Source: Gongronella butleri (lineage: Eukaryota > Mucoromycota > Mucoromycetes > Mucorales > Cunninghamellaceae). From it: a DNA stretch of 64,000 nucleotides. Shown here one piece after another: positions 24,462 through 34,599 of this stretch. The stretch is taken from assembly GCA_025201375.1 (NCBI GenBank), contig JAIWZP010000022.1, forward strand, positions 372,001 through 436,000, read 5' to 3'. The notes under the pieces are model-generated. The model ran no database searches. It had not been told where the DNA came from and saw only the letters and a list, made by a program, of their open reading frames with translations. Each line of letters starts with the position of its first letter. The stretch's first letter is position 1. The translations under genes were made by a program, and so were the position numbers.

Positions 24462-25502
24462 TCATTGCGCATCTATCATAACGACATTGGGCTTTATAGT
24501 GACTTTTATTGGATGTGTATGCGTTGAAAAGGAAAACAAGGACTTTGCGTATGAAATCAAATCAAAAGGATAGGCACAAAAACAAGCCCTCTTCATCAAT
24601 CCCATTTTGTCCATTTGGAATGGCTTGAGTGCTGCCTCTATTGATATTTCAAAAGAAGGATTGCTAAGCACTCTTTCTGTTTTTTTTTTCTTCTCTTTCT
24701 TGTTTGGACTTACACGAAAGTGTTGACATCGATTGGCTACAACTTGTTTAATGGCATAGGAGATGACGCGGCGGCCATTGGGCGTGTTCAATTGCACACC
24801 CTCGGGCTGCGCCACCAACAATTCGAGAACACTGTCGATGAAATCGTTGAACGCTTCATCGGACAATTGGCCAGGGCTTGTGTATTCGGTCATGACCTTG
24901 GTGGCTATGAGAAGGCGGCGATGGCGCGCGACATTCAGGAGCACATCCTTGTACACCAGGTCGGCATCGGGGCGATTGTCTGGAGGAAATTGGACTTCCA
25001 GGGCTTCGCTGACAAGACACAATACTTCCGCCTTATTAATAAGGTTATGTTGCTGCAGACGCGGCAAGGGCATTGGATTCTTGGCGTTGGGTACCGGCTG
25101 CCGAAGAAGCGGCAGAGAGCGAATGGATGCCGACGGTTGATGTGACGGCGATGATGCCAATGACAGCGGCGATTGCAATGCCAGTGGCGATGGCGGGGCT
25201 GACGACAACGAGGCCACGGACTCGACATACGTTGGCGTGGCGGGCGGGCCCAACTGCACCTTTGCAGCGGTTGAGCACACCGCCATGATGATTTGCAACC
25301 CTTCATAAAACAGCGTCCATTCCGTGTTGTTGTAGCGGCCGTCGCGCAGGTTGTGCTCAAGTTTAAGATGCACCTCGTTCATCGACTCCAGCACATCGAC
25401 GGCCGGCGCCTCCAGAGCGCCACGGCCCTGAAGATCCTGGCAAATCTGGCGCCAGCACGCCAATTGCTGCAAATAATATTGCAAATCGTCATCGGTCAAC
25501 AT
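24462..25502 (-). CDS. Uncharacterised helical protein, 3' end uncertain
   Basis: A single open frame of about 346 codons from the ATG at 25502. Not recognised. Residues 1-80 look alpha-helical (YYLQQLACWRQICQDL ... YEGLQIIMAVCSTAAKV). A Ser/Pro/Ala-rich linker follows (80-140). A second helical block (145-260) contains LVYKDVLLNVARHRRLL and DSVLELLVAQPEGV. After about residue 262 (CQHFR) the frame runs into a consensus GTAAGT donor at about 24718 and a Lys-rich A-tract like those in the introns here. The true protein may therefore splice and end within about 15 codons. No acceptor could be chosen with confidence. The core from about 24720 to 25502 is probably real; the remaining tail is doubtful. 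Confidence 0.55.
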   Translation of the reverse strand: MLTDDDLQYYLQQLACWRQICQDLQGRGALEAPAVDVLESMNEVHLKLEHNLRDGRYNNTEWTLFYEGLQIIMAVCSTAAKVQLGPPATPTYVESVASLSSAPPSPLALQSPLSLASSPSHQPSASIRSLPLLRQPVPNAKNPMPLPRLQQHNLINKAEVLCLVSEALEVQFPPDNRPDADLVYKDVLLNVARHRRLLIATKVMTEYTSPGQLSDEAFNDFIDSVLELLVAQPEGVQLNTPNGRRVISYAIKQVVANRCQHFRVSPNKKEKKKKTERVLSNPSFEISIEAALKPFQMDKMGLMKRACFCAYPFDLISYAKSLFSFSTHTHPIKVTIKPNVVMIDAQ

Positions 25503-25836
25503 GGTACGTGATTACAAACAGAAAAGCAACGGAAGAGAAAGTGGAGAGGGATGAAAAAAAAGAAAAAAAAGACAAAGAAATATTTTAATTGGGGGTAATC
25601 AAGACAAAGACAATCAAAACGCGATCGTCCTTCCATCAGGGGGCACGTGCAGCATAATTGACCCCCTACAAATAATACACTGATTGATCATCCACCTTGT
25701 TTCCTGGCAGGCAATTCATTGTTGTCAAATCGAAAAAACGCATGCTTGTGCCAAAAAGCACTTTTTACTGCTTTTGTCCCGCCGACTCCACTTAAGAGTC
25801 TAGGTTATCCTACGCTTAAATGGACTATGCCCTTTT

Positions 25837-25907
<71 letters not shown>

Positions 25908-26010
25908 GCTAAAGCACCAACGTGTACAAAGACATTTTGCATAAAAGAGGATCTTGCGAATTTTAATTCTATTTTTTTGGTATTGTACTCTACAAGCCCA
26001 GCGATGACGC
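25503..26010. other. Intergenic with long A run
   Basis: Promoter side of the uncharacterised gene and 3' side of the tRNA-synthetase gene. It contains the 68-nt A run. No gene seen. Confidence 0.6.
25839..25906. repeat. 68-nt adenine homopolymer
   Basis: An uninterrupted A run, the longest in the window. It has no obvious target-site duplication or retrotransposed gene attached. Length in the assembly may be unreliable. Confidence 0.9.
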
Positions 26011-27673
26011 TTATTTCTTCTCGCGCAATTCCACGTCAAAGTCGGCCTGCACGGCGTCGCGCACCTTTTCTTGGATTTCGTTAATTTCTTCGTTTGTCAC
26101 ATTTCTATCATTAGTAAAAAAGCGTGTCAGTCATGCCCAATCGCATGTAAATGTACAAGAAGCTCGAAAAAACGCGTCCAAACGCGTCGCGTCGCGTTTT
26201 TTTTTTTTTTTTTTTTACCTGTCCATGGATCGATACATGATGCGGTAGCAGAGGCTGCGCTTATTGGTCTTTGGGTGCGTAAAGTCGTCAATCTATCAGC
26301 GAGAAAAAGAGCAAAAATGAGTCAACTTGACGCGTCCATAACCAAAAATTCGCGAAGTTTGGCCGTACCAGCTTGACGTTCTCCACAATGTCGCCGGCGA
26401 CGCCGCGCACCGTCTCGCAAAAGTTGTTTTCGTGCCATTCGCCCGTTGGGAGCCAGAACGAGATGTCCTTGATGCAAGGCGGGTACTTTGAGAAGGCCTG
26501 GAACTTGCTGATCTGCCCAGGCTGGAATTGGTCAATGAAACGCGCGTCCTCGGACCAGAAAAGACGAATGTCCGGCACGCCAAACAGCACCATCGCAAGA
26601 CGTTCCAAGCCCATACCAAAGGCCCAGCCGATCGCCTGCTCGTGACCTAAAAAGAGAAGCGTTAGTCCCCTTTTTTTTTTTTCTCCCATGCGCCCCAAGT
26701 CCGTTTTCTTTTTGTATCCTTTACCAGACTTGGTCAGCAATGGTTGCTTGACGACGCCACAGCCGAGAACTTCGAGCCATTCGCCCTGGTAAAAGATCTC
26801 GACCTCATAACTGGGGGATGTAAAGGGGAAATACGCTTCGATCCAGCGCACCTTGAGGTCGGGCTCGCCGGCAAACAAGTGGCACACCATGCTGTTGATC
26901 GAGTGCTTGAGATGCGCGGCAACGAGATCGACCATTTGCGCGTCATGCTCAGGCTGGATGGGGTTGCCGGCGTGGATCACGGTGTCGTCAATGACCTCAA
27001 TGTTGGCAGGAATTGGCTGTGCGCGATCGAGATCAGCCTGGATCGCCGCCATGGTCTCGTCCTTTGTCGCGTTCTCCCAGTACGCAAAACCCTCGATTTG
27101 GTGGAAAACAGGGTAATGCGAACTGTCAATCTCATCGCGCCGATACACGTCGCCACTGATCAAGAATTTCTTATGGCCCGACGCGAGTCCTTGCAGCTGG
27201 TGCGCCGACGTGTGCGCACGCAAGAGCGTGCCGGCATTGAAATAGTAATTGTCGGATTTTGTGCGGCTCGGATGGTCTTTTGGGATCAACAGATCATCAA
27301 AATTCTGCTGCGTCGACACAATGGGCGACAGTTGGTTGAACGCCTTGAAATCGCCAAAATGGCCTTCAATCAGGCCTCGAATAATGCCAATGGGATTGCG
27401 CTCTTGCAAATGCAGGCGGCGCGGCAGCTTGGACAGGATCGTCGGCGTCACATTTGTCCATGCGTCGCGTGCATATGGCTTGCCGTCCACCATGACCGTT
27501 GTCTCCGTGATCTCGATGCCTAAAAAAGACAAAAAAAAAATCAATTGTTTTGTTGTTTTTAATAGATCCAAACGCTTACCAGCACCGCCCGGGCGGCCCG
27601 TCGTGTACCATGTCCTTTGAAGCGTGACAAAGCGACCTTTTGTGGAAACGCGCAAGGCACTGAAGCGAAGCAT
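26011..27673 (-). CDS. MSF1: Mitochondrial phenylalanyl-tRNA synthetase
   Basis: Five exons, transcribed 27673-27580, 27519-26725, 26646-26369, 26292-26219 and 26104-26011, encode about 444 residues, close to FARS2/MSF1. Residues 1-32 are a basic, Arg-rich mitochondrial presequence. The class II core follows: motif 2 region (HTSAHQLQGL ... DVYRRDEIDSSHYPVFHQIEGF), a WLEVLGCGVV strand and motif 3 (GWAFGMGLERLAMVLF). The C-terminal anticodon-binding-type domain opens KYPPCIKDISFW and includes DDFTHPKTNKRSLCYRI. The enzyme charges mitochondrial tRNA-Phe as a monomer. The exon joins reconstitute conserved family segments without gaps. Confidence 0.95.
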
Positions 27674-27854
27674 GGCAAAACACCAACAAAAAAAAGTTAA
27701 AAAAGGACAGAAAAAATAACAATGCAAATGGGCGTTTGCCCCTCTTTTTGTATTCAACCCCGGCTTGCCTTTTTTGACTCTTTCAAACGCCGCCCCTTTT
27801 GACAGCGGCTGCGGCTCCCCCTGGCCAACATGAATGACCAATTGCTCTTTTTTT

Positions 27855-29642
27855 TTATTCGTCTTCAAGAACATGAATAAAATCAAAGCTAAACGGCTTG
27901 CCATAGAGAAAATGGCCTCCACTATAGCGTTTTGCATGGCGAAACACCGAGCGGCAGCGCAGACGCACGGTTTTGGCTTCGGAGACGGGGACTGGACTGG
28001 TCGACTGGGCGTTGACAGCGTGTTTTGGCACCAATTCGACATCCAAGGACCATTGGCTGGTGGATGTAGTCACCAATTGCGGATCAATATTGGAAAACCC
28101 GCACACGCGGCGATAATCTCGGTCGGGCGTGTTGACGACAATGGGATGATGAGGCGAATCAGGAACTTTTTCGAAAGAAAACGTGAGTAATGCAAGGTCG
28201 ATGAGTTTTGGGCAGCTGAGCAGCAAATCTTCGAGCGTGTTGCCTGAGTCAAACAGCACGTGGGTGGATATAAAGCCGCGGAGATGACGATAGATCGGAC
28301 GAGGCATGTCTGTGTCGTTTGATGAGACGACTTTTATGCCCGCAGCGAGCGTCAAGTGGGTAATATGCGCAAAGCGACGCAGAAGCAAGTCCCAAGGCAC
28401 CACAATGCGCGTGCCCCGGTCAGAGGGAGGCTGATTCCCGTCCACGCCGTGCAAGCATAAGCGTCTCATTGTTGGCAATGGGTCGTTATTGCTTTTTCCG
28501 GCCGCAAAACACGGTCGATGGTGCAAACACAGCCCGAGCCAGCAGAGCACGACCGAATCACGTTCCAATGTCAGCGTCAGGTCGACCAATTGATGTCCAA
28601 ATATGAAAAGCGAGCTGGATATGGGCGTGTACTTGTGTGCACGCCATGTAAAAGATTTCAATGGATGCGGGAGGGGATGTGGATGACCCAGAGCCGGCAA
28701 AGTGTGGCATGGCAACATTGCGCGCACCAGGTCCAATGGTGCCTCGTCTGCGTTGATTTCCATGCAACCTAGGTAGAGAAACACTTCTTCAAGGTGACAA
28801 GCTCGCAAATCCACGGTGCGCTGCATTGTCGACTCGTCCTCGCCAGGTAAACGAATGTCCTCCACCATGCTCAGGCCCAATGCCACGAGGTTGGGGTATT
28901 TAACGTGAAGATAGTCCACCCAGCCTTGATTGATGCGCAAAAGATCGATGGTCAGCCGGCGCACGGTCAATGCAGGCACAATGCACGCCAATTCCGCGGG
29001 TGGATGCTCGTCTTTTTGCTCCAGCACGGGCGTTGCAAATTTCAGCACCTCAAGTTGCGGCGCCATGACCTGAATCGTGTCTAAAAATCGAATCGTGCTA
29101 TAGCCACGAGGGTAAGCGAACCGAATTTCATCGTCGCGTACAGTGAGCTTCTTCAGGGTTGGTAGCGAATGGCCAGCAAGGTCCACAATGACGGTGTAAT
29201 GGCAATCGAGCGACGTCAGGTGCCGTAGCGCTAGCAAATCATGGGCATTGCCGCTATGCCATAGAGGAATCCTTTGCAAACACGGCCACGCGGGTTCATG
29301 GCGGAACAAATCGACAACATACGTGGTCCAGTATCCCGGTGGAAAGTCAACAAGCTCAACATTGGGTGTAAGCGCCGGAAAATCGTCGAGCGGCAACGTG
29401 TGCAGCCATCGAACCTCATACAGAATAATCCGCCGCACGAGATGCCCCCATCGATCCTTTTGCCTCGCCTTTAGCGTGCGCTTGAGCAATTCAATGTTGA
29501 CACCATGATAAACATGGACTGTTCTATACAAACGCTCGCGCGCAGAGGCATTCATAGAGCGGCTGACTAGAGACACCTGTTGCAAGTCTCGCGGCGGCAA
29601 AAATGGAAACACCTGAGCCCACACTTCTGGAGGAAACAGCAT
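27855..29642 (-). CDS. F-box protein A of a local family
   Basis: Intronless, about 595 residues from the ATG at 29642. Residues 1-40 are an F-box (LFPPEVWAQVFPFLPPRDLQQVSLVSRSM), which binds Skp1 in SCF ubiquitin ligases. The rest is a Leu-rich helical/strand repeat-like region resembling fungal F-box/LRR proteins, presumably for substrate choice. It shares with its neighbours B and C a C-terminal block: VNTPDRDYRRVCG, then RCRSVFRHAKR and PFSFDFIHVLEDE. Starting further upstream would need a non-ATG codon, so 29642 was preferred. Substrate unknown. Confidence 0.85.
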   Translation of the reverse strand: MLFPPEVWAQVFPFLPPRDLQQVSLVSRSMNASARERLYRTVHVYHGVNIELLKRTLKARQKDRWGHLVRRIILYEVRWLHTLPLDDFPALTPNVELVDFPPGYWTTYVVDLFRHEPAWPCLQRIPLWHSGNAHDLLALRHLTSLDCHYTVIVDLAGHSLPTLKKLTVRDDEIRFAYPRGYSTIRFLDTIQVMAPQLEVLKFATPVLEQKDEHPPAELACIVPALTVRRLTIDLLRINQGWVDYLHVKYPNLVALGLSMVEDIRLPGEDESTMQRTVDLRACHLEEVFLYLGCMEINADEAPLDLVRAMLPCHTLPALGHPHPLPHPLKSFTWRAHKYTPISSSLFIFGHQLVDLTLTLERDSVVLCWLGLCLHHRPCFAAGKSNNDPLPTMRRLCLHGVDGNQPPSDRGTRIVVPWDLLLRRFAHITHLTLAAGIKVVSSNDTDMPRPIYRHLRGFISTHVLFDSGNTLEDLLLSCPKLIDLALLTFSFEKVPDSPHHPIVVNTPDRDYRRVCGFSNIDPQLVTTSTSQWSLDVELVPKHAVNAQSTSPVPVSEAKTVRLRCRSVFRHAKRYSGGHFLYGKPFSFDFIHVLEDE

Positions 29643-29933
29643 TGCAGGCGATTGAGCAGAGAACTGGGCAAAAAATAAAGACTGGGAAAGAGGCAAAAGA
29701 AAAAAATGTGAAAAGCGAAAAAAAAAAAAAGAGGCGCAGCGCCCTGAAATGTCTTTCTGCTAGTGTATTGTGCAACCTGACTTCTCAATCCGAACAGCAC
29801 AATTAATCACTCGCAATCCCAAAAGTAAAAAGACGGGAGAGAGCGCGGTCACGCGCTTTTTTTTTTTTTTTTTGTCAGAGCATGATTAAATCAAACTTTT
29901 TAAATCTCAATAAAAAAGATGCAGCAAACGGTT

Positions 29934-31685
29934 TTATTCATCATCGTCGAGAACACGAATAAAGTCAAAGCTAAAGGGTGCTTCAAGCGACATGTGGTCG
30001 CTTAATAGACGTCTTGCGTGCCTGATGACCGAGCGACACCAAAGGATGATGCCGACAGGCTCAGGGGCAAGCAGCACGGAGGAGGTCTGCGGCAGCTTCA
30101 TGCGCATTGGGCATGGGAAATTGTGGGAATCGGACGAATGTTCCTTGATTCTGCCACCGACGACGCACACGCGCCTATAATCACGATCTCGTGTGTCAAT
30201 GATAATGCCTCGCGTATTATTTTGACACGAGACAACTAAGAAATGAAGGAGCGCCACATCGACCAAAGCAGTGCAGCCGGTAAACACATCAGAAAGCACT
30301 TTTATCGACTCAATTGTACATTCGTCGATCAAGAGCCCTTTTAGGCTGTAATGGGGCGGCAAAGGTGCATTGTTTGTGCTGTCACTAGTGATTTTCAGCC
30401 GCTTGACAAGCGCCAAGTGCGTCAAACCAGGAAAGCGAGCAAGCAATCGATTCAAAGGTACAATAGCGGCCTCCTTGCTCATCCTCGTCTCTCGATTCTT
30501 TCCATGCAAGCAGAGCTTCCTCAAGACCGGCAAAGGAGGATATTCAGTGTCATCGCGATGATACCCAGCAATGTCAAGCCAACGAGAAAGATCGATCGTA
30601 TTTGGCGTCAGTGTAAGCGTCAGCGACACCAATTGGTCGCCAATACTATTGAGCGCGGGAAATGCGCTGGGATTGAAATGTGTGTCCAGCAAGAGCGACG
30701 TCAAGGGCTGTAAAAAAGACGCGCCTGAGACGTCTGAAAGATTGTCGAGCATGGCCGTGACAAGTTTGTCAAAGGGTGTCCTTCCGACCACATGCAATTC
30801 CAAGCTTTTCAGATGCGCAAGCAATGGCGCGAGATCCGCAGCGGCCACATTCACCGCATGCTGCGCCGTCTCATTTGCCTTTTTCGTCTCCACGCTCAAT
30901 GACGCAAGATTTGGGTATTTGGCGTGAAAATACGAGGCAAAAGCCAGGTCCAAGCGCAGCAACCTGATTCTCAGGCTACGCACCGTCGATGCTGGCTGGA
31001 TGAGCGCCAAATCCACGGCAGGCTGCTCGTTGAGCTGCGATGGAAACGTCCCATTGAAATCCAAATGAATGAGTGCGGGCGCCAAACACGCAATGTTTTC
31101 CAGAAACCGCGTCACGCTGTAGCCATCAGGACAAGAGACCCGGCCAATATTGTCATTGTACACAGTCAATTGATTAAGAAATGGGAGCTGCTGCTGCTCA
31201 AGGGCAACAATGGTCGCGTGTGAGCAAACAAGCGTCTTTAAGCGCAGCGATAGCAAATCGAGCGTGTGAAAACGTTGCCAATGAGCAATGTTGATCATGT
31301 TTGGCCACAGACAGCCCTTTTCAAAGCGGACTCCATATGTATTTGCTCTGGTCCCCTGCGCGTGATCGATAGACAGCAAATTGGGTGTGAGTGGGACCAG
31401 CTTGGCTAGGTATTGCGCGAAGGGAAGGCGGCAAATCTCGTACAAATAAACACGGCGCACCAGATGGCCCACACCGTCATCGCGGCGAGAAACCAACGTT
31501 TGAACAAGCATTTCAATGCACTCTTGGCGGAAAAGGTGCACGTTGCAATAAAGTATTGGCAACAAGTCTCTGTTTACTTGCTTGTTGACGCGCGAGAGCT
31601 GCAGCAAATCATTGACAGAAAGGTGTCGGTATATAAGATGCCATACTTCAAGCGGTACACTACGCAATTGGAACAAAGCCGCCAT
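29934..31685 (-). CDS. F-box protein B of a local family
   Basis: Intronless, about 583 residues. The ATG at 31685 is followed by AALFQ and an F-box (VPLEVWHLIYRHLSVNDLLQLSRVNKQV). The Leu-rich region and C-terminal block match protein A: IDTRDRDYRRVCV, RCRSVIRHARR and PFSFDFIRVLDDDE. On the coding strand, a 36-nt T run ends one base before the start codon, so the 5' UTR is almost pure T there. A TATA-like element sits 90 bp upstream. Tandem with A, same strand, separated by about 290 bp. Confidence 0.85.
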   Translation of the reverse strand: MAALFQLRSVPLEVWHLIYRHLSVNDLLQLSRVNKQVNRDLLPILYCNVHLFRQECIEMLVQTLVSRRDDGVGHLVRRVYLYEICRLPFAQYLAKLVPLTPNLLSIDHAQGTRANTYGVRFEKGCLWPNMINIAHWQRFHTLDLLSLRLKTLVCSHATIVALEQQQLPFLNQLTVYNDNIGRVSCPDGYSVTRFLENIACLAPALIHLDFNGTFPSQLNEQPAVDLALIQPASTVRSLRIRLLRLDLAFASYFHAKYPNLASLSVETKKANETAQHAVNVAAADLAPLLAHLKSLELHVVGRTPFDKLVTAMLDNLSDVSGASFLQPLTSLLLDTHFNPSAFPALNSIGDQLVSLTLTLTPNTIDLSRWLDIAGYHRDDTEYPPLPVLRKLCLHGKNRETRMSKEAAIVPLNRLLARFPGLTHLALVKRLKITSDSTNNAPLPPHYSLKGLLIDECTIESIKVLSDVFTGCTALVDVALLHFLVVSCQNNTRGIIIDTRDRDYRRVCVVGGRIKEHSSDSHNFPCPMRMKLPQTSSVLLAPEPVGIILWCRSVIRHARRLLSDHMSLEAPFSFDFIRVLDDDE

Positions 31686-31723
<38 letters not shown>

Positions 31724-31774
31724 AGACCAAGACAAAGAAAAAAAAAGGAATTGAGAGGATAGAGGGTGGCGCAA

Positions 31775-31781
31775 TTATATA
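31775..31781 (-). promoter_or_regulatory. TATA-like element of F-box B
   Basis: TATATAA on the minus strand, 90 bp before the F-box B start codon, with the T36 run between them. Confidence 0.5.
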
Positions 31782-32290
31782 GACAGCGCCGTGTAACCAC
31801 GACGACGACGACGCAGTGGCTAGAAAACCTTAAAAAAAAAAAAAAAAAAAAAAAAAAAGCACCATGCCCTAGCCCACGCTCAGGTGACCGGGTACACCGA
31901 AAAAAAAAAAAGAATTGGTATTCAACTTTTCCAATTGCAATTATTGTTTTGCGTCTTTCGTCTCTGGAGAAAAAAATATACAATAAAAACAAAAAGACAG
32001 TTGTCGAGACCTTGATTTTCGCGCATGCAACATGAAATACAGAATGACATTCTTTTTTTACCCGACTTTCAACAAAACTCATGTATTTTTTTACAGATCA
32101 CCAACACCTATAGGCGCCGCAGACCATGCTCTTTCTGATGAGTGTTGTTTCAAGGCGCTCTAGCAAATCATCACGGAGCTAGTCTATGAACTCGCGTCGC
32201 TCAAATGCAACAAATCGCATTTTTTGGGCAAATCAGATGATTGAGAGACTGATCCCTAATTTAATGGAAGTGTTTTTTTCTTTTTTTTTG

Positions 32291-32334
32291 CAAATCGGAT
32301 CACTCATTCTTGAGAAATCTTGAAATTCGTGTTT
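32291..32334. repeat. Fragment related to the 58-kb tandem repeat
   Basis: Forty-four positions aligned by eye with the segment starting at about 58110, with six differences, four of them C/T or G/A. The shared core is AATCGGAT ... GAGAAATCT ... ATTCGTGTTT. Confidence 0.7.
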
Positions 32335-32568
32335 AATACTGTAACAATTTGTTTCTACAGTAGCAACAAATTTGTACTCTGCTGACCGACGCGAATGCTG
32401 TCATTAGCTCTGTGTGACGTCCTCGACTTTGAAAAAGGCACAAAAAAAGCTTAAAAACGCCAAATTCTGAGGGCCGACTTGAAACGGCGTACCTTTTTTT
32501 TTTTTTTTTTTTTTTTTTTTCCTGCCAGCACGTTTGCATATTTTCTGTCTCTTCTTAATCGTTTTGAA

Positions 32569-34383
32569 ATGAACAGCCTTGACATGGTAGCCGCTTCTAC
32601 TAGTCTGCCAAGCGAGGTTTGGACGTTCGTGTTCCGGTACCTGCCGCCCAGGGACATTTGCCAGATCGCGCTTGTCAGCAGCAACATGCGCGACATCGCC
32701 AGCGCGTCACTCTATGCGACGTTGCATCTGCGCAGGGGCGACCAACTGCATGCCCTCGTGCAGACGCTGAAAATGGGTCGCCGGCGTCAGCTTGGGCAGC
32801 ATGTTCGCCGTATTGTGCTGTACAAAAGTAGATTATTTACTTTGAGCAATGCTACGATTTTCGAGCTTGCGCGACTCACACCCAACGTCACGACCATTGA
32901 TTTCCCGCACCTCGATTACGCGATGGAGAGCGTAAATCCATTCCAAGATGGCCCCATTTGGCAACATTTGACGTCCATCCCAAAGTGGATGACTTTTAAC
33001 GCGACCGATCTGCAGCAGCTGCGCCACCAATTGACATCTTTGCATTGCTCTGTCGACAGCTTTGCTGACTTGGCCCAGTTTGGGCGAATGCGCAACCTGA
33101 AAAAATTGGTCATTGAAAGCCCCAGCCGACGTGGAGAAAATGATCGATACAAGGGCAGCTTGGGTCTCCTTTTGTGTGAGATTGTCAATACGGCGCCTAT
33201 GCTCGTCCACCTCGACGTTCAGGCACGCACACACCAGTGGCAAAGCATTCGCGACGCGCCCAAGGAGTTCCGCTCCTCAAAGCCACAGCCGTATCTGCAG
33301 TCGCTGCACATCAGAGTGGGCGTGCTGTCCCAAACAATCATCGATTTTGTGCACGCAAAATTTCCTGGCTTGAAGTCGCTGTCGTTTATGGTGTACGTAC
33401 GCCTCGCGATGCCTAAACTCAACAATGAACTTGTGCTTTTGAATGCCCGCGCCTGCAAATTGGAGCATTTTGGTATTGACATGCTGGAGCAGGTCAATGA
33501 CCACGAGGCCCTCGTCCAGCCCCCGACGCGCGTGGCTGAAAGCATGCTTGGCTGCGTGGCCGAGTCGCCGTCGCCGCACGAACATCCTCTCAAGAGCCTG
33601 ACGTGGTGTGCAGATAATGGCGAGTATTTCGTCGACCGCATGGTGCCGCTCGCCTACGACGTCTTTAACCAATTGACGGAGCTACGTCTCGCGCTGTTTC
33701 CAAAGGCGCGCATCATGTGCTGGCTCAAGACGTGCGCACACAAGCGGTGTGCAACGGCCAAGCCAAAGCGGCACTTGCCTGTGCTCAAGAGCCTGAGTGT
33801 CGAGTCGCCCCACACGGGGTCCAGTCAGCTGAATCGCAAGGCAATGATAGAAATTCACTGGGACCGTGTCCTCGCGCGATTCCCACAACTGGAATCCCTG
33901 GAAATGCAAGGCCTCATTCGGTTGATGGCCAGACAGGACACGCAGCAGCCCTTCCATCACGCCAACCTCAAAAGCCTGAGCCTCGTCAGAATCCGGGTAG
34001 AGACAGCCGCCACCGTGAAGGATATCATCGAGTCGTGCCCGCGCCTTGTGGAATTGTGCTTCGATTGCCTTGCTATTTTTGTAAAGCCGGCAACGCAGGT
34101 CCCCATCATCATCGACACCCCCGAACGCCACTACCAGCGGCTCTACTCGCATCACACTCTCTTGGGCATCATGGGAAAAAATCCGCACTACAGTCCATTA
34201 TGTCCTAAACTGGACGAGCGCACCATTCGCCAATACCCGGCAGGCAGTGCCGCGAAATCTCACTTTAATATCATCCTCCGCTGCCGCTCGTACTTTGCCC
34301 TTATGGAAGAAAAGCCTGACGAAAAGTCCTTTGGCTATAGCAACGATCCTTTTACGTTTGACACTGTTCACAAGTACACGTAA
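32569..34383 (+). CDS. F-box protein C of a local family
   Basis: Intronless, about 604 residues from the ATG at 32569. F-box at residues 14-45 (LPSEVWTFVFRYLPPRDICQIALVSSNM). The Leu-rich body has the same order of blocks as A and B, including VRRIVLYKSR (A: VRRIILYEVR; B: VRRVYLYEIC). C-terminal blocks: IDTPERHYQRLYS, LRCRSYFAL and PFTFDTVHKYT, more divergent than between A and B. Opposite strand to A and B, so the cluster involves duplication plus inversion. Preceded by a T28 run about 50 bp upstream. Confidence 0.85.
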   Translation: MNSLDMVAASTSLPSEVWTFVFRYLPPRDICQIALVSSNMRDIASASLYATLHLRRGDQLHALVQTLKMGRRRQLGQHVRRIVLYKSRLFTLSNATIFELARLTPNVTTIDFPHLDYAMESVNPFQDGPIWQHLTSIPKWMTFNATDLQQLRHQLTSLHCSVDSFADLAQFGRMRNLKKLVIESPSRRGENDRYKGSLGLLLCEIVNTAPMLVHLDVQARTHQWQSIRDAPKEFRSSKPQPYLQSLHIRVGVLSQTIIDFVHAKFPGLKSLSFMVYVRLAMPKLNNELVLLNARACKLEHFGIDMLEQVNDHEALVQPPTRVAESMLGCVAESPSPHEHPLKSLTWCADNGEYFVDRMVPLAYDVFNQLTELRLALFPKARIMCWLKTCAHKRCATAKPKRHLPVLKSLSVESPHTGSSQLNRKAMIEIHWDRVLARFPQLESLEMQGLIRLMARQDTQQPFHHANLKSLSLVRIRVETAATVKDIIESCPRLVELCFDCLAIFVKPATQVPIIIDTPERHYQRLYSHHTLLGIMGKNPHYSPLCPKLDERTIRQYPAGSAAKSHFNIILRCRSYFALMEEKPDEKSFGYSNDPFTFDTVHKYT

Positions 34384-34599
34384 ATTATTTAAAATACTCT
34401 TTTGTTCGCATTAAAAAAACTCCTTTGTCTGCCTTGAATTATGCATTGCACAGCTGGCGAGGGCGCAGCATGATCTGAGTTTGATTGGCGATGGCTACAA
34501 GGCGGCCACAAAAAAAAAAAAAAAAAGAAAAAAAAGGCGGGCTTTTTGAAAAAAAAAAAAAAAAAAAGAGGCAGATAATCGCCTTTTTCACTTTTAATC

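Larger units (their letters stand above)
31686..32568. other. Divergent intergenic region between F-box B and C
   Basis: Contains two A runs (31687-31722 and one near 31831-31858), a 44-bp relative of the 58-kb satellite (32291-32334), two TACTGTA-type heptamers near 32335-32362, and a T28 run at 32493-32520 shortly before F-box C. No gene seen. Confidence 0.6.

Noticed and set aside
29643..29696. Upstream extension of F-box A
   Set aside because: Needs a TTG start; the ATG at 29642 begins right at the F-box.
31686..31730. N-terminal poly-Phe extension of F-box B
   Set aside because: It is translation of a T run with no ATG of its own.
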